A stretch of DNA of 64,000 nt from Setomelanomma holmii (taxonomy: Eukaryota; Ascomycota; Dothideomycetes; Pleosporales; Phaeosphaeriaceae). Under the pieces are notes generated by a model. That model was not told the DNA's origin. It saw only the letters and a program-made list of their open reading frames with translations, and did not search any database. The stretch spans positions 1 to 64,000 of the forward strand of contig ML978192.1 in the NCBI GenBank assembly GCA_010015745.1, given 5' to 3'. This document shows positions 34,246 to 45,609 of this stretch, piece by piece (positions within the stretch are counted from its first letter, which is position 1; every line of letters begins with the position of its first letter). A program made the position numbers and the translations under genes.

Positions 34246-35108
34246 ATGGCGAGCGAAAACCAGACATTGTTAACAATGTTGCTATCATTACTCGGTGCGA
34301 TCTGTCTTCGGTCCTCGTACGCTCCCATGCACATAGTGACCGCGATCTTCACTTGCGATCTTGCGTCCATCGGCGCCGCCAAGTCGAGAGAAATCTTGTA
34401 AAACACGCTCACTCACTCCTCTTTCTCGCTGATCTACGGCGCCATTATCTGTACCATCGCCAAGCTTTCTTTCTGGGTCTACTGGACTGGCACCAAGGCT
34501 GAAGTCATGTATTCGAGTGTCGCCTTGCTTTGGGTGGTACTATACGAAAAGGCTGAAGATGATCCATTGAAGGTAAGTGCTCTTGTGGTCTCATAGCTGC
34601 AATTGTCTTTAATGCACAATTTGCGCAGGAATTCGATCGTACCTTTTAGAGTCGCGTTGGGCGAGCCGCTCAGCTTCACGGAGTCGTCGCAACGTTCTGG
34701 ATCACACCACTGTTCAGCAACACGCACACCGCAATTGTACCACTTGTCTTGGTCACATACCATTGGTATAAGTCGTTAAAGTACATCCTCGTGTTATGAA
34801 CTCCGATGTAAGTACTCTCGAAGTGGACAAATCATACCGGCTTCTCACTTCGATGGCAGGGATGATAAAGAACCAGCAACAGTTGCCGCCGAGGTCGCAC
34901 TGATCGCCCAGCAAGTTGCTACGCAGCATAACAAGTGACTGAAATGGAGAATAAGATGTCCGAGGCAGAGAAAGTGGTGATCGAGGCAAGGATAACAGCA
35001 CAAGAAAATCAAGCTGTCATCGAAGCGATAAAAGCCGAGATGCACAAGTTGAAGAGCACGTCTTCCAACGAGGCTGACGAAGGAGCGTGGATAGCCTCCA
35101 CTACCTGA
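34246..35108 (+). pseudogene. small membrane-protein gene, decayed
   Basis: Starting at the ATG at 34246, hydrophobic segments (TMLLSLLGAICL; FSLIYGAIICTIAKLSFWVYW; VMYSSVALLWVVLYEK) are followed by a good 56-bp intron at 34573-34628. A further hydrophobic stretch (AIVPLVLVTYHWYK), a second intron-like segment (GTAAGTACTC to ATGGCAG, about 34808-34859) and a charged coiled-coil tail (MSEAEKVVIEARITAQENQ) come next. Stops interrupt the reading at 34399-34401 (TAA), within the second exon (TAG, then TGA near 34797) and before the tail. The clear exon/intron architecture with several stops marks a dead gene. I do not recognise the family. Confidence 0.55.
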
Positions 35109-35659
35109 GCGATCAATTCCGGGCTCATGGCATAGGCCAATCATCGTTCATGTCAGTTCTCATCCACTTCGCGGCGCGGTCGTTCGGGACATACTTGGGT
35201 GGATTTGCTGAGGCTCTACTACTATAGATGTGATTCTATCGTGGGTCTTTGAGGGTTGCAGGTTTGGTGGGGTGAATGGAATGAGGCTGAGCCTTGAAAT
35301 ATCGATCTACGGCTTCAGTGGCGCAAAACAAGCAATAGATGGGTTTCACCCCTCCCACTTGCTACATTCCATCCCTACTGCAGGCTGCAGTTCGTCTGAG
35401 GAAGCGAAATACGAGATGATCGCCTGTTGAATCATACAAATCTGGTCCTTGTCCCGCACTCGATGCTGGCTCAGCCTCGTCTCCAGTCACTGTTTGAACT
35501 TTTTTGAAGCAGTGGCACCGCGATAATGTCTGGCTTTCGCAGGCTGAGACACAAATTCACGCGCCCGTCTAGTGTAGCTGGCCCCTCACATGCGCACACG
35601 CAGTATGCATTCTTGCAACGAGGCAGCGAAGTCAGCCTGGGCTTGTGGATGGCAGCTGA
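35109..35659. other. intergenic, no gene recognised
   Basis: Lies between two pseudogenes. No supported frame; it may contain lost upstream exons of the TPR gene. Confidence 0.5.
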
Positions 35660-38523
35660 AATGAGACAGAATTCCTTATCAATCCCGGGCCACCACATGG
35701 CCAGGTAGGAGGGCCGCCAGCGATCCCAGAAGTTGTTCATATTCCACCAGTGTCGCAGCAGGCACAAAACGCGAAGCTATTCCGCAATGCTGCTGATGAG
35801 AAGGTTGCGGCTGGCGACTTCGCGTCAGCCATTGCCCTTTATGAGCAGGCCATTCGATTGACACCGGAGGACTCTGAGCTGCTACTATGTTGGGCGATGG
35901 CCTATGGACTGTCCAATCCGCCACAGTACCAGTCAGCGCTTCAGGATGCAAACTCAGCGCTTCAGTTGAATCCAGAAAGTTGGTATGCCTGGCATGCGAA
36001 GGGGGAAATCTTGGGATACATGAGTGACTTTGACGGCGCCGAAGAGGCTTTTCAACAAGTATATGCATCGGTGGGAAGCATGGACAAGATCAGGGTGCAG
36101 ACAAGCATTGGAGAATTAAGAAAAAAGTGGCAGCTCGCCAATACTCTGCCACCACAGATACAGGCCCCTCCGCAATCTGTGTTGAATACTCCATACCAGC
36201 AGCATTCCTATTCCCCATATCGAGCCCCACAACAGTCCTACTATCCTCAGCCGCAGTCGCATGCACCTCCAGAGCTTCCCTCACCTTCTAGTCCTCTGCC
36301 TTCTTCGACCGCTCTCTCGACGCCGTCTCTCACAGTACCACAGCCACGCGATTCGTCATACTCGAGTCCATCCACTCCAGCGCCGCCTTCGCCCTCAGCA
36401 TCGCCATATATTTCGCCGCCCAGTGTTCATGCAGTGCCATCCTCTGGATCGCCTCAGGCTTATACGATACCCATTTCCTAACCAACGCCCACACCCTCCG
36501 GGTCGTATACTACAAGTCCAGCATACTCGTTGCCTCAGCACTCGCCTCAATCCTCACAACCATCGACTACAGCACCGAATCCTCCGTCCGCGTCGACTGC
36601 GCAAAGGACGCCTTCTATATCTATATACCAAGCTCCATCAGCTTCTGGAAACACTTCACCGGCACCTTCTCAAACCTCTGTATTGACAAGCAATCTCAAG
36701 CCTGGTGGCACTTCTGCCTCTGCCCAAGCAACAGCACCTGCTCAGATACGACCCCCTCCGAGTCCGTCCATTCAGACTAGAATTCTTGGTATGACCACCA
36801 ATACAACAACACGTAAGCTTTCTATGAGACACAATATTATCCAAGCTGAGTATGTGCATTTAGAGACACCATCGTCAGCGAGTTCATCGCGACCGACTGT
36901 CCAGCGCGAACACAATGCGTCGAACGTCAGTGCGACACCAATGTCGACTATACCATTCACTCCTGCGGACCTCTCAGCACTCAATTGATCCTAGCACCAG
37001 TCCTTAATCTGCATCTTGAAGCAAGTGTTGGTCTGCCGACTATATCACTTAGTCAGATAGTGGCGCGTATTCAAACGATGAGATGGTCGCGACTGGAAGA
37101 CGACAAAGGCTTGCTCAACTTCCTTGGCTTATCGCAGTATGTACACGAGCATTGAGTTTCTGGAGGTTCTTTGAACTAATCCGGAATACAGGATCAACGT
37201 ACTCCAATTCGGATTTGGGTCTGGCGGAACTCGTCAAAAGCGCATTGACAGTTTGTGCTTGATGCTAACGCGCGCACTATACGACGAGCCGACACGCTTC
37301 ACGAATCTCACGACCGCGCGCACATTCACCAACAACTTCCTAGCTGCGACAAATCAAGAAACTAGGACGAGGGACTTCCTCTTCCAGATCTTACTGGGCT
37401 ACGAACTTCTGATAGACTCAAGCTCCAGCCTGCGCTGACATCTTATGCGGGCATCATGACGGATTACATATCAGGACTCATAGTGACTGCAGATCTCTTC
37501 ATGCAAAATATACAAGTCACAAGTCCGACTGGTGGTACGACAATTACGGGTGCTGCTCCGCCACGCTATGCTTTCTTTGCGACAAACCACCAGCGTAATG
37601 CTGAGGGCTTGATCCGCAATGCCGAAGCGCTCTCGTGGCCTCTTATGGACGAGACTCGTCGATGTCTCGAGACTGCCTACTTTGATCTGACTTCGGGGAC
37701 CAGCCTCGCCTCATACGACATGTACGACTGGCTTTTCGGACTGGTCATGCCGGGCAAATTCTTCCGCCATCGTGTGATGTGCACGCTTGTTGATGCCACG
37801 CCCAGCATTCGCAACTGGCAAGGCGCGCCGTACTATGACAATGGTGTGGTCGTCAAGAACAAGTCGTACTGGCCTAAGCGTACAGTCCTTGGGCGTGTGC
37901 TCGGAGGTCTGCGCAATCCAAAGAGCGTGTGTGGATGGATTGGGCCTCTACCTGCGCCGACTGGTAAAGACCAGAACGGCGCTGTGATACAAGGTTGGAT
38001 CGGCATAAATGCTCGACGACTTGATGTTCGAGTCCCGATTATCAGGCTGGCAAAACCGCTCGAGGCACTCGGGTTCACTGAAGAGAGCGGAGAAAGCAAC
38101 GTGACAACCATCAACGAAATCGTGGAGCCGAACGAATATATCGTGGCTTCTGGACCAGTCGCGCAGCCAGGCCAGCCAAAGCCAATCTTTAAGGGCATAC
38201 ATCTCGAGCTTGTTCCTACTGCACGCCTTAATATTGGACAGTCTCTTGGTCTGCCTACAGAAGAGTATCGTGCATCGCTCGACTTTGAGTTCTCGACCAC
38301 ACCGCCAAAGCTGGTTCGTTGCACGCTGTTTACTCTTCCTGTCTTCGTCACTGCGCCACCTTGCGTGGGCACGCATGTCATGTTCCGACGGCAAGCTCAG
38401 ATGCGGCTGCGCGAGGCGGTCCTGGTGAAGGACTTGAAAGGGACATATCCTGTGGAAGGTAACGTGCTATTTATCAACGCTATGGGCGACGGAGAGGAGG
38501 TTCGGCTGGCGACACTGGCCTGA
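35660..38523 (+). pseudogene. TPR protein with unassigned C-terminal domain, three lesions
   Basis: An N-terminal run of about three TPR motifs (AKLFRNAADEKVAAGDFASA; ALQDANSALQLNPESWYAWH; DGAEEAFQQVYA) is followed by a long Pro/Ser/Gln linker. The linker frame is cut by TAA at 36479-36481 (CAA to TAA would explain it) and continues in the same frame to a stop at about 36986. The following segment (LILAPVLNLHLEASVGLP) is one frame off. A good intron (about 37137-37191, GTATGT...TACAG) joins FLGLSQINVLQFGFGSGGTR. The frame shifts again near 37425, before an intact stretch of about 350 codons (DMYDWLFGLVMPGKFFRHRV; SVCGWIGPLPAPTGK) ending at 38523. The C-terminal domain is unknown to me. Recent inactivation or sequence errors could both explain the pattern. 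Confidence 0.65.
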
Positions 38524-38784
38524 ATGTCAATGTTCTGATATGGGCGAAATAGACGCTAGTCAGGACAGAAGCACTTGTTCACGTAATCGTGGTTCGGAAG
38601 TAATTCACGTAGATTTGAGCGTTTTTCGTTACTCTTTTGATGTTCGCGACGGGTTCCTGCGCATCTGGGGTGCTCGTCTACCGTGTCCGTGCGCGTGATG
38701 CCCCCCTTCGCGTACCGGTAATGCCTGCCAGAACAACAAGACGAGTCTTACACCCCACATTCAACACGACTTATCTCCACCAAC

Positions 38785-40665
38785 ATGAGTCCAATTGAAG
38801 ATGCGATTGCAGCAATTGAATCGCGCAAGTTAGGAGATGACTTTACATACACTGAAGTCGTGAATCAGTTTGATGTCGATCGCTCTACACTCGGCCAAAG
38901 GCACAAGGGCAAGACAGGCTCTTTTAAAGCCAAGGCAATCAGCCAGAAGAAACTTAGCCTAGAACAGGAGTTAGAGCTTGTACGGTACATTGGAGACTTA
39001 ACAGAACAAGGGCTTCCACCCACAAGAGAAATGATACAAAATTTCGCCTCTGCCATGGCCAAGGAGGACATCAGCGAGAGCTGGGTTACCCGTTTTGTCA
39101 ACAACTACAAGGACCAGCTTAGACCCAAGTGGACCACCAGGATAGACCGTGTGAGGCACTAGGCTGATTCTGGGGATAAATACAAGCTGTATTTCGATTT
39201 CCTGCACTCCAAAATTGACAAGTATCAAATGGAGCCTTGGCACATGTACAATATGGATGAGAAGGACTTCCTAATTGGTGTCACCTCTAGGTCAAAGAGG
39301 ATCTTTAGCAAGTACTTGTGGCAGCAAGGGCGAGTTACTGCCTCCTTGCAAGATGGCTCAAGAGAGTGGGTGACTGCTCTGGCTTTGATTTGTGCTGATA
39401 GATTAGCTCTTCCGCCTGCTCTTATCTACCAAGGAAAGACGCTGCAATCAAGCTAGGTAGAGGACGTCAAAGTAGGCCAACACAACGTCTTTATGGCCTC
39501 ATCACCTTCAGGATGGACTAATAACGATCTGGGATTGGCCTGGCTTGAGCAGGTTTTTGACCAAAACACCAAGAAAAAAGCGCGTTATGTGTACCGATTG
39601 CTCATAGTAGATGGCCACAGATCTTATTTTACCATGGATTTTATCAATTATTGCGACAAGAATCGAATTCTCCTAGCTATGTTTACGCCTCACTCTACTC
39701 ACACTCTTCAGCCACTTGATGTGGTGATGTTCATGCCTCTCTCCAGCAACTACTCTACAGAGCTCTCCTGACACCTTCATCTCAGCCAAGGCCTTATCAC
39801 GGTCAAGAAAGGCGACTTCTTCCCATTATTTTAGGCTGCCTACGTCACCTCCTTTAAGGAATCCAGTATCCTTAAGTCTTTTGAAGCCACTGGCATCTCT
39901 CCAGCCAACAGGGACGTCGTACTCAAGCGCTTCTAAAAGAAGACTTCAGATGAAGATGAGAGCTCTAAAAGTGACGAGGATCAAGGTGAGGAGACCTAGA
40001 GAGAGCCCTCTAAACTGCTCCACGTTGCTGTAAAGGACTTAGCTTTAATTGAAGCAAAGAAGTTAGGTCGCTCTCTCCACCATCTTCAGGTGGAAAATGA
40101 GCCTATTGAGCATGAGAACAAGGGCTTAAAGGGGGCTCTTGTTGCCAAAAAGAAACACCAGAAGAAGGGCAAAGCCCTTGACCTTCAACAGTGTCAAGAG
40201 TACTATAGAGGAGCTCAATTCTGGTCTCCCAGAAAGGTTAGGGAAGCGAACTTTTGTGAGAGCATGAGAGCACGTGAAGAGAGAGAGGAGCAGCTCAAAA
40301 AAGTTGAGATGAAGGATCTTAGAGCTCAAAACTCTTTGTACAAGCAGAAGATTGCCGAAGAGAAGCGTGTGGCGAGAGAGGCAGCCAAAGAGGAGCGGGA
40401 GAAGGAGAAGGAAAGGAAGGCTGCAGAGAAGCTTGAAGTTCAGCGCAGAAAACAGGAAGGAGACGCTACAACCGCTCAAAAAGCTGTACAATTGTCCTAA
40501 AGAGGCGAGAGGGCAGCCTCACAAAAGGCTGGGTTAAAGGCAAAGAGAGCGCGTTGTGCGCAACCTGCTGTTGGTGGTAGTTCTGCTGCTAAGCCTACAC
40601 CACCACCACCAACTAGAACTACCACCAGCGGGCGCAAAGTCAAGCTTCCCACCAAACATAAGTAG
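38785..40665 (+). pseudogene. pogo/Fot1-like DDE transposase, copy 2, RIP-like stops
   Basis: One continuous frame of 627 codons runs from the ATG at 38785 to TAG at 40663, with no indel. It has a psq-type helix-turn-helix (MSPIEDAIAAIESRKL; YTEVVNQFDVDRSTL), a CENP-B-type domain (LSLEQELELVRYIGDL; SWVTRFVNNY), and a DDE core with acidic sites in MYNMDEKDF, LLIVDGHRSYF and STHTLQPLDVVMF. A long Lys/Glu-rich coiled tail follows. Seven internal stops interrupt it: 39160, 39454, 39769, 39832, 39934, 39997 and 40498. Each is explained by a single C-to-T or G-to-A change from Gln, Trp or Arg codons. This is a different subfamily from copy 1. Terminal repeats were not found. Confidence 0.9.
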
Positions 40666-40994
40666 GCCAAATTGATCGCAAGCATCACTTTAGTACTCTA
40701 CCACAAAATCTCGTGATAATAGCTACTGTGGGCGACAGTAGAGCTTCAATTTTCTACTGCGCTCATGTTGTTGGGCAGCGCGCGAAGGAGGGCATCACGC
40801 GCACGGGCACGGTAGGTCATCGTGTGACATTCCTCAGGTTCATCCACGACGCCGCGTACTAAGCCGGCCTTGCTCCTTGAGCACCGCCGAGTCCTCCACA
40901 TCGCTCGTCACATGGAACGAATGTTCTTCCTCCTCATCAATTCCTTCGGTAGAGTCCAGTTAGGAATCGACTGACGCCTTCACTGCGACAGTCA

Positions 40995-41570
40995 TTATAT
41001 GAGCGCAGTCCTCCACCGTCTCTTCCGAAGGCTCATCGTCATCCGAAAAGGAACGGCAAAGACATGCGGAGAAGTGCTGCATTGGGTCCGCGATGGCGCA
41101 CCACGCCAGCATGGACTTGAGCAAGAGCCATGCAACTGATCCTTGACGCTGTATCTGTCAGCAAGGATGAGGCGGGCGACGATGAAGATCGAAACGAGTA
41201 GTGGGATTACTGCTTGTAGTGATGTGTAATGCTTAGCGCGCATCTTGCGCATGCGAGCCTGGTGAAATTTTAGTACACTTCTGTGTCGCAAAATGTAGAA
41301 AAATACTTGGTGTTTCGTAGCTTCGAATGTAAAGAACTCCCATAGTACATCGAAGCTCATGAGATAAGTCATAAGCAAAAGTAACCATGGCGCATGGACT
41401 GTGAGGCCGGCAAGACAGTTTGCGGCCCACACTACGCAGACGAGCACTATCAGACTTACGCGGGTGGTAGAAGGACTACAGAGGCTGACGAGACCCAAGA
41501 TTGCATAAGCTTTGATATGTGGATCCTGACTGAGCTTGTCGTGCTTGTGAGGTCTTAGTAGTGGTCGTCA
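40995..41570 (-). pseudogene. integral membrane protein fragment, unassigned
   Basis: A frame rich in hydrophobic segments (VSLIVLVCVVWAANCLAGL; LLLLMTYLMSFDVLWEFF; LQAVIPLLVSIFIVARLI) runs leftward from about 41560. It has no ATG in the usable region: an upstream ATG at 41572 lies in another frame. The hydrophobic part ends abruptly near 41150 in a non-membrane, Cys/Ser-rich tail of different character. Three or so membrane helices, no family recognised. It could be an exon of a small gene whose other exons I cannot define, or a remnant. Confidence 0.3.
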
Positions 41571-42188
41571 TTGCTTAAGCGTTGCTTAGCTTCCTCTCCC
41601 GAGCCTTGAGACACCTCGGTGGTCAACCGACTGGCCGATTCGATGCGTCGATGGCATCAGTGGCTGATTGGGAGACTTCGGAAGGATCTCCAACATTGGC
41701 CAATACCAAAGGCTTTCCCAATTGAGATGAGCGGTATTGGATTAGGAAGACTATTACGACCCCTGGGGAACATACTTTACGTTCTGGAAATAGCCCGCGA
41801 ACATTATTAACAATTCAGCATCCCTCTGGCTGCATGTCCTACATAACGCGATACGCAAACTTCCCCTGCTTCCGATCCTCGGTTCAGTGTTGTGCCTGCG
41901 AAACCTTCACTGAACTGGGGTCTAGTAGTTGTCAGCGAGCTATGCGTCATTAAGCGTCAGATTTGTCCCAATGCGTTTGACCAGAGGGTTCATATGTCCG
42001 TCGACCAGAGTGAAGGAAGATTCGGAAGTTGTCAAGCGAGTCAAACTTCGGAAGTATGGGATCAACGGCACATACCACCAGAGAGCGACATGGCATGGTG
42101 AGTCCTAATTCGTACAATAGCTAGCTTTGATTTTGTTTGGTGATCCTGGACGGGTGCGCTGCTGGAGACATGGCTCACGCCATTCACT
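41571..42188. other. intergenic, no gene recognised
   Basis: Short unsupported frames only; it includes the 3' end of the MFS transporter gene. Confidence 0.55.
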
Positions 42189-43838
42189 CTATGGCTGCAA
42201 ACACTTCTCATCAGCTGCGGGTTCATCAGACAACATCCAGCCCCACGCCAATGCAATTATGGACACTGAAGCCATCCAGCTCCACCAGACTAGGCCAATC
42301 GCGCCGATTTCAATGCCTCTTGCAAGGAGCACCCCTCCGATTGCAGGACCGCACGCGCTGGCAAGTGCTGACAGGGTGTTGCCTGCACCGTGCACAGTGC
42401 CAAGCATATTACGTTGCGGCGCAGCTTCGGTGAGCAGAAGGATACTGCTGGGAATGGCCATGGTGCGCGCCATGACCTGAGTGAAAAGCACCGCAGCCAT
42501 CGCGACCCATTTTACAAGACCGTGAGATGCGAGGAGAGCGAGACATGGCGCGAAGATGTAGGCAATGGGGAAGATCGAGTTGGCAAGACGAAAGACGCCG
42601 AGCGTGCCGACGCGTTGATGAATGCTCGGATATATGACCAGTTGCAGAACGATGCCTGAAATCCCGAAAAGTGCGAGGTAGAAACCAGTAGTTGGAGGAG
42701 ATAGTCCGAGACCGCCTGTGAAGGAGATTAATGTCGGCGTTTGCTCCAACGCGACGGGCATACTGAGCAGTATTGGAAACACGTGCAAGAACGTCGCGTT
42801 GTGGAGCGGCAGAAGTGCGAAAGCGAATAGCGTCTTACATAGCGACCGCGTCCAGATGTCATGGAAATGTGGTCGTGACTTTGTATCTGCTACCAAAAGC
42901 TCAGGCGACGATGCTTTGGTGTTCGTGTTGGCTACCAATGCCTCAGAATCGTCGGAATGAATCTTATGATATTTGCTCGATGAACGTTGGCTGATTTGCG
43001 CCTTCACGACATCGACAATCGATTTGCCAAAAGCTAAGCCAGAGTTATGATGCCGTGCGTTGCTTGGGTGACTTTCTCGAAGCCAAATCGTCGCAACAAC
43101 AAGACAAGTCGAAAGCACCATGGCATTAAACAAAGCAGGTAGCGCATATGGGTAGTTCATAGCCCATATGACGCCCTTGGGATTTGCAGACAAATTGAAA
43201 GCACCAGCTGGGCCAAATAGACGAGGAAGATTCTTGATGGGATCCGCGAGACATCCTCCCACTGCGAGCGTAATGACTCGACCTGTATTGAATATAAAGG
43301 GAGGTGCTAGAAATGCTCTTGGTCGATGTTTCCTATCCTGAACGACTTCAGCTGTCATTGTTCGCAGGACGCCAACGATGCCGTTCGCCATGCCTGCAAG
43401 GATTCTCCACAACATTAGTGTGCCCATGGTACGCGAGAAGCCGAAACCGATATTCGCGACAATGCTTATGGTGAGGCCAAGAATGATTGCAGGCTTGCAT
43501 CCGTACTTGTCCGAGAGGCAGCCCCACAGCATACTGGTCATCACCTGTCCAATTGGAAACCCCGCAACGAGCAGACCGGTGAGGCGCGAGATCTGCTGGG
43601 GTGCGCTGTGATGCTCAGGATCGGCAATGATGGATTTGACTAGGTAGTAAAGATATGGCAAGAGGCATGAGTTCGATAGAGGGGTCGAGAGGCGACACAG
43701 CGCAATAATGAGGAGCTGTTTCTTTTGTGGGAGGTTCCGCCATGTTGCTTCATCGTTGCCGATACGCTCATCGTGTAATGCTTCCTCGTGTACTGTGGTA
43801 GCTAATTGGTCAGCCGTGCTCGGAGGTCTTGAGATCAT
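42189..43838 (-). CDS. MFS transporter, TCR/Tet-like drug or metal exporter group
   Basis: Single exon, 549 residues, ATG at 43838-43836. Twelve membrane helices are visible in two halves separated by a hydrophilic loop of about 90 residues (SSSKYHKIHSDDSEALVAN and on). The motif between helices 2 and 3 is GCLSDKYGCKPAIILG, a typical MFS motif A, and GRVITLAVGGCLADP sits in the helix 4-5 region. The pattern matches fungal transporters related to plant ZIFL proteins and bacterial tetracycline exporters. The substrate is unknown. The C-terminal half contains NMLGTVHGAGNTLSALASACGP, also typical of this group. No neighbouring biosynthetic genes suggest a specific cargo. Confidence 0.9.
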   Translation of the reverse strand: MISRPPSTADQLATTVHEEALHDERIGNDEATWRNLPQKKQLLIIALCRLSTPLSNSCLLPYLYYLVKSIIADPEHHSAPQQISRLTGLLVAGFPIGQVMTSMLWGCLSDKYGCKPAIILGLTISIVANIGFGFSRTMGTLMLWRILAGMANGIVGVLRTMTAEVVQDRKHRPRAFLAPPFIFNTGRVITLAVGGCLADPIKNLPRLFGPAGAFNLSANPKGVIWAMNYPYALPALFNAMVLSTCLVVATIWLRESHPSNARHHNSGLAFGKSIVDVVKAQISQRSSSKYHKIHSDDSEALVANTNTKASSPELLVADTKSRPHFHDIWTRSLCKTLFAFALLPLHNATFLHVFPILLSMPVALEQTPTLISFTGGLGLSPPTTGFYLALFGISGIVLQLVIYPSIHQRVGTLGVFRLANSIFPIAYIFAPCLALLASHGLVKWVAMAAVLFTQVMARTMAIPSSILLLTEAAPQRNMLGTVHGAGNTLSALASACGPAIGGVLLARGIEIGAIGLVWWSWMASVSIIALAWGWMLSDEPAADEKCLQP

Positions 43839-44600
43839 GGCAGCATACCAAGCAACTTCTCCTCCTCTTCATTGGCGATCTTGGAATGCATGGGGCATTT
43901 GGGCAACGTCCGATGCTACAAGGTATACAGAGAGATGAAAGGAGGTGATGTCAAGCACAACTCGGAGCGTACCAACGTCTTTCGAAGGAGCGTGAAATCT
44001 GTATTTGAAGTCACAAAAGCATCGAACTCTGCGCCGTGAGGTCGCGCAAGGCGGCAATGTGCTCAATGTGTACCTTTTCAAGCCAGGAATGTACGACATT
44101 TCACCAATGCGTCATAGCGCTTGTTAAAATTGATTTGCCCATACATGATTCTGGGCATGTTCATGAAATTGAGAGGTCGCGTCTATTGTCGTTTTCCAGA
44201 TCATTCGCAAAGTGTGATTGGTCGTCGAATTAATGTATTGATGAAAATCGACGCTTGGCGCAATTGCAACCGATCGGCACTTGCATTCAGCGTGGTCTTG
44301 CAGAGTGTATATACGACAACCTCGGAGTGATAACCACAGGGCTTTGAACTTTTCCGGCGGTACGTCTGCCCAATGAAAAAGCCGAAAACTGGTTCCTCGA
44401 GAGTGAAGGGAAGTCGGTGGCGCATCAGGTTGTGAACTCCCAGACGCATCCACATGCATGGGTATCATGCAGGAAACCGAGCACAAAATCCTGCCGTCGC
44501 GCATACGCCCCGGCCATTTCCGTCTAGCTGCATCGTGTTGGTCTGGACAGCGCACAGATGCAGTGCACTTGGCTACGACTGCACAAAAACGCTGCCGAAC
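43839..44600. other. intergenic between divergent MFS and phosphatase genes
   Basis: The 762 bp between the two ATGs must hold both promoters. No supported gene lies in it; the frames at 44124-44555 are unsupported. Confidence 0.6.
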
Positions 44601-45542
44601 ATGGCGTCAGAGCTGGTCCATCCTCCACACCCGACTGCCTCCCCCTTTCACCTTGTCCCGGGCGTCTCCAACTTCCGCGACATAGGTAAATGGCCCATCA
44701 GCTCAGCCCCGCCAACTCATGTGCGCACAGGCCTCCTCTTTCGAGGCTCAGACACCGTCCGCATCACTCCAGCTGGTATCAGGGCGCTCCAGGATCTAAA
44801 CATCAAGACAGATTTTGATCTTCGAAGCAGCCAGCAGATTGAGAAGCTCGGTGTCAGGGACCTTGGTAAACACGGAATCCTGAGGATTTGGGCGCCAGTG
44901 TTTGGAGACGAGGAGTACTCGGATGACAAGGCGAGTGCGAGGTATGAGAATTATGCGAGTGACGATCCTGCTGTACGTGTTGATCACTCTGCGTGTCAAG
45001 TGTCGAGGAACTCGTGATTAACAAGAAAGCAGGATACTGTAGCTGCACTTATTGAAATCTTGACATCCGGCGCGTCCATGATGGCGACAGTCATAAGACA
45101 TTTGCTCGCAGCATTGCCAGAGGCGTCAGATGGTCGGGATCCTCCCGCCTTGTTTATGCACTGCACGACAGGCAATAACCGGACGGGCGTGTTCATCGCA
45201 ATGCTGCTCCTTCTGCTGGGTGTCCCAGCTAGATACATTGTCCAAGAGTATACTTTGAGCGAGCAAGGCCTTGGGCCAACCCGACACACAAATGTAGAGC
45301 GCTTGCTTGTGAAAGGCGCTTTCAAGGCGCATGGGCCTGAGGAGGCGAGGAGGAAGTGCGAGAGGATGGTTGGCGCACGAGCTGAGAGTATGGTGGCGCT
45401 CCTCGATGAGGCCCAAAAGCGCTGGGGTGGTGCGGAGGGCTACTTCAAGCAGTTGGTAGGCTTGAGCGGGGAGGAGGTCAAAAGAGTCAGACGAGTACTG
45501 ACTGCTGAGGAAACGAGTGGCGTGGAGTCGAGCGGTCCGTGA
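44601..45542 (+). CDS. IphP-type tyrosine/serine phosphatase
   Basis: Two exons, 44601-44972 and 45033-45542, give 293 residues. The 60-bp intron (GTACGT...AAGCAG) joins ASDDPADTVAALIE. The N-terminal part has the family signature GVSNFRDIGKWP and VRTGLLFRGSDTVRITPAGI, with FDLRSSQQIEKLG. The catalytic P-loop is HCTTGNNRTG at about residues 167-176, with the nucleophile Cys168 and phosphate-binding Arg174 of the CX5R motif both present. It is a dual-specificity-type phosphatase, likely cytosolic; its physiological substrate is unknown. It converges on the DUF7053 gene, with stops 67 bp apart. Confidence 0.93.
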
Positions 45543-45609
45543 AACAGTATCAAACATTAATCCTGCGTGTCTATCGTGTCTTCGTGTCCAGCCCGAGTTC
45601 AAGTCAGGG

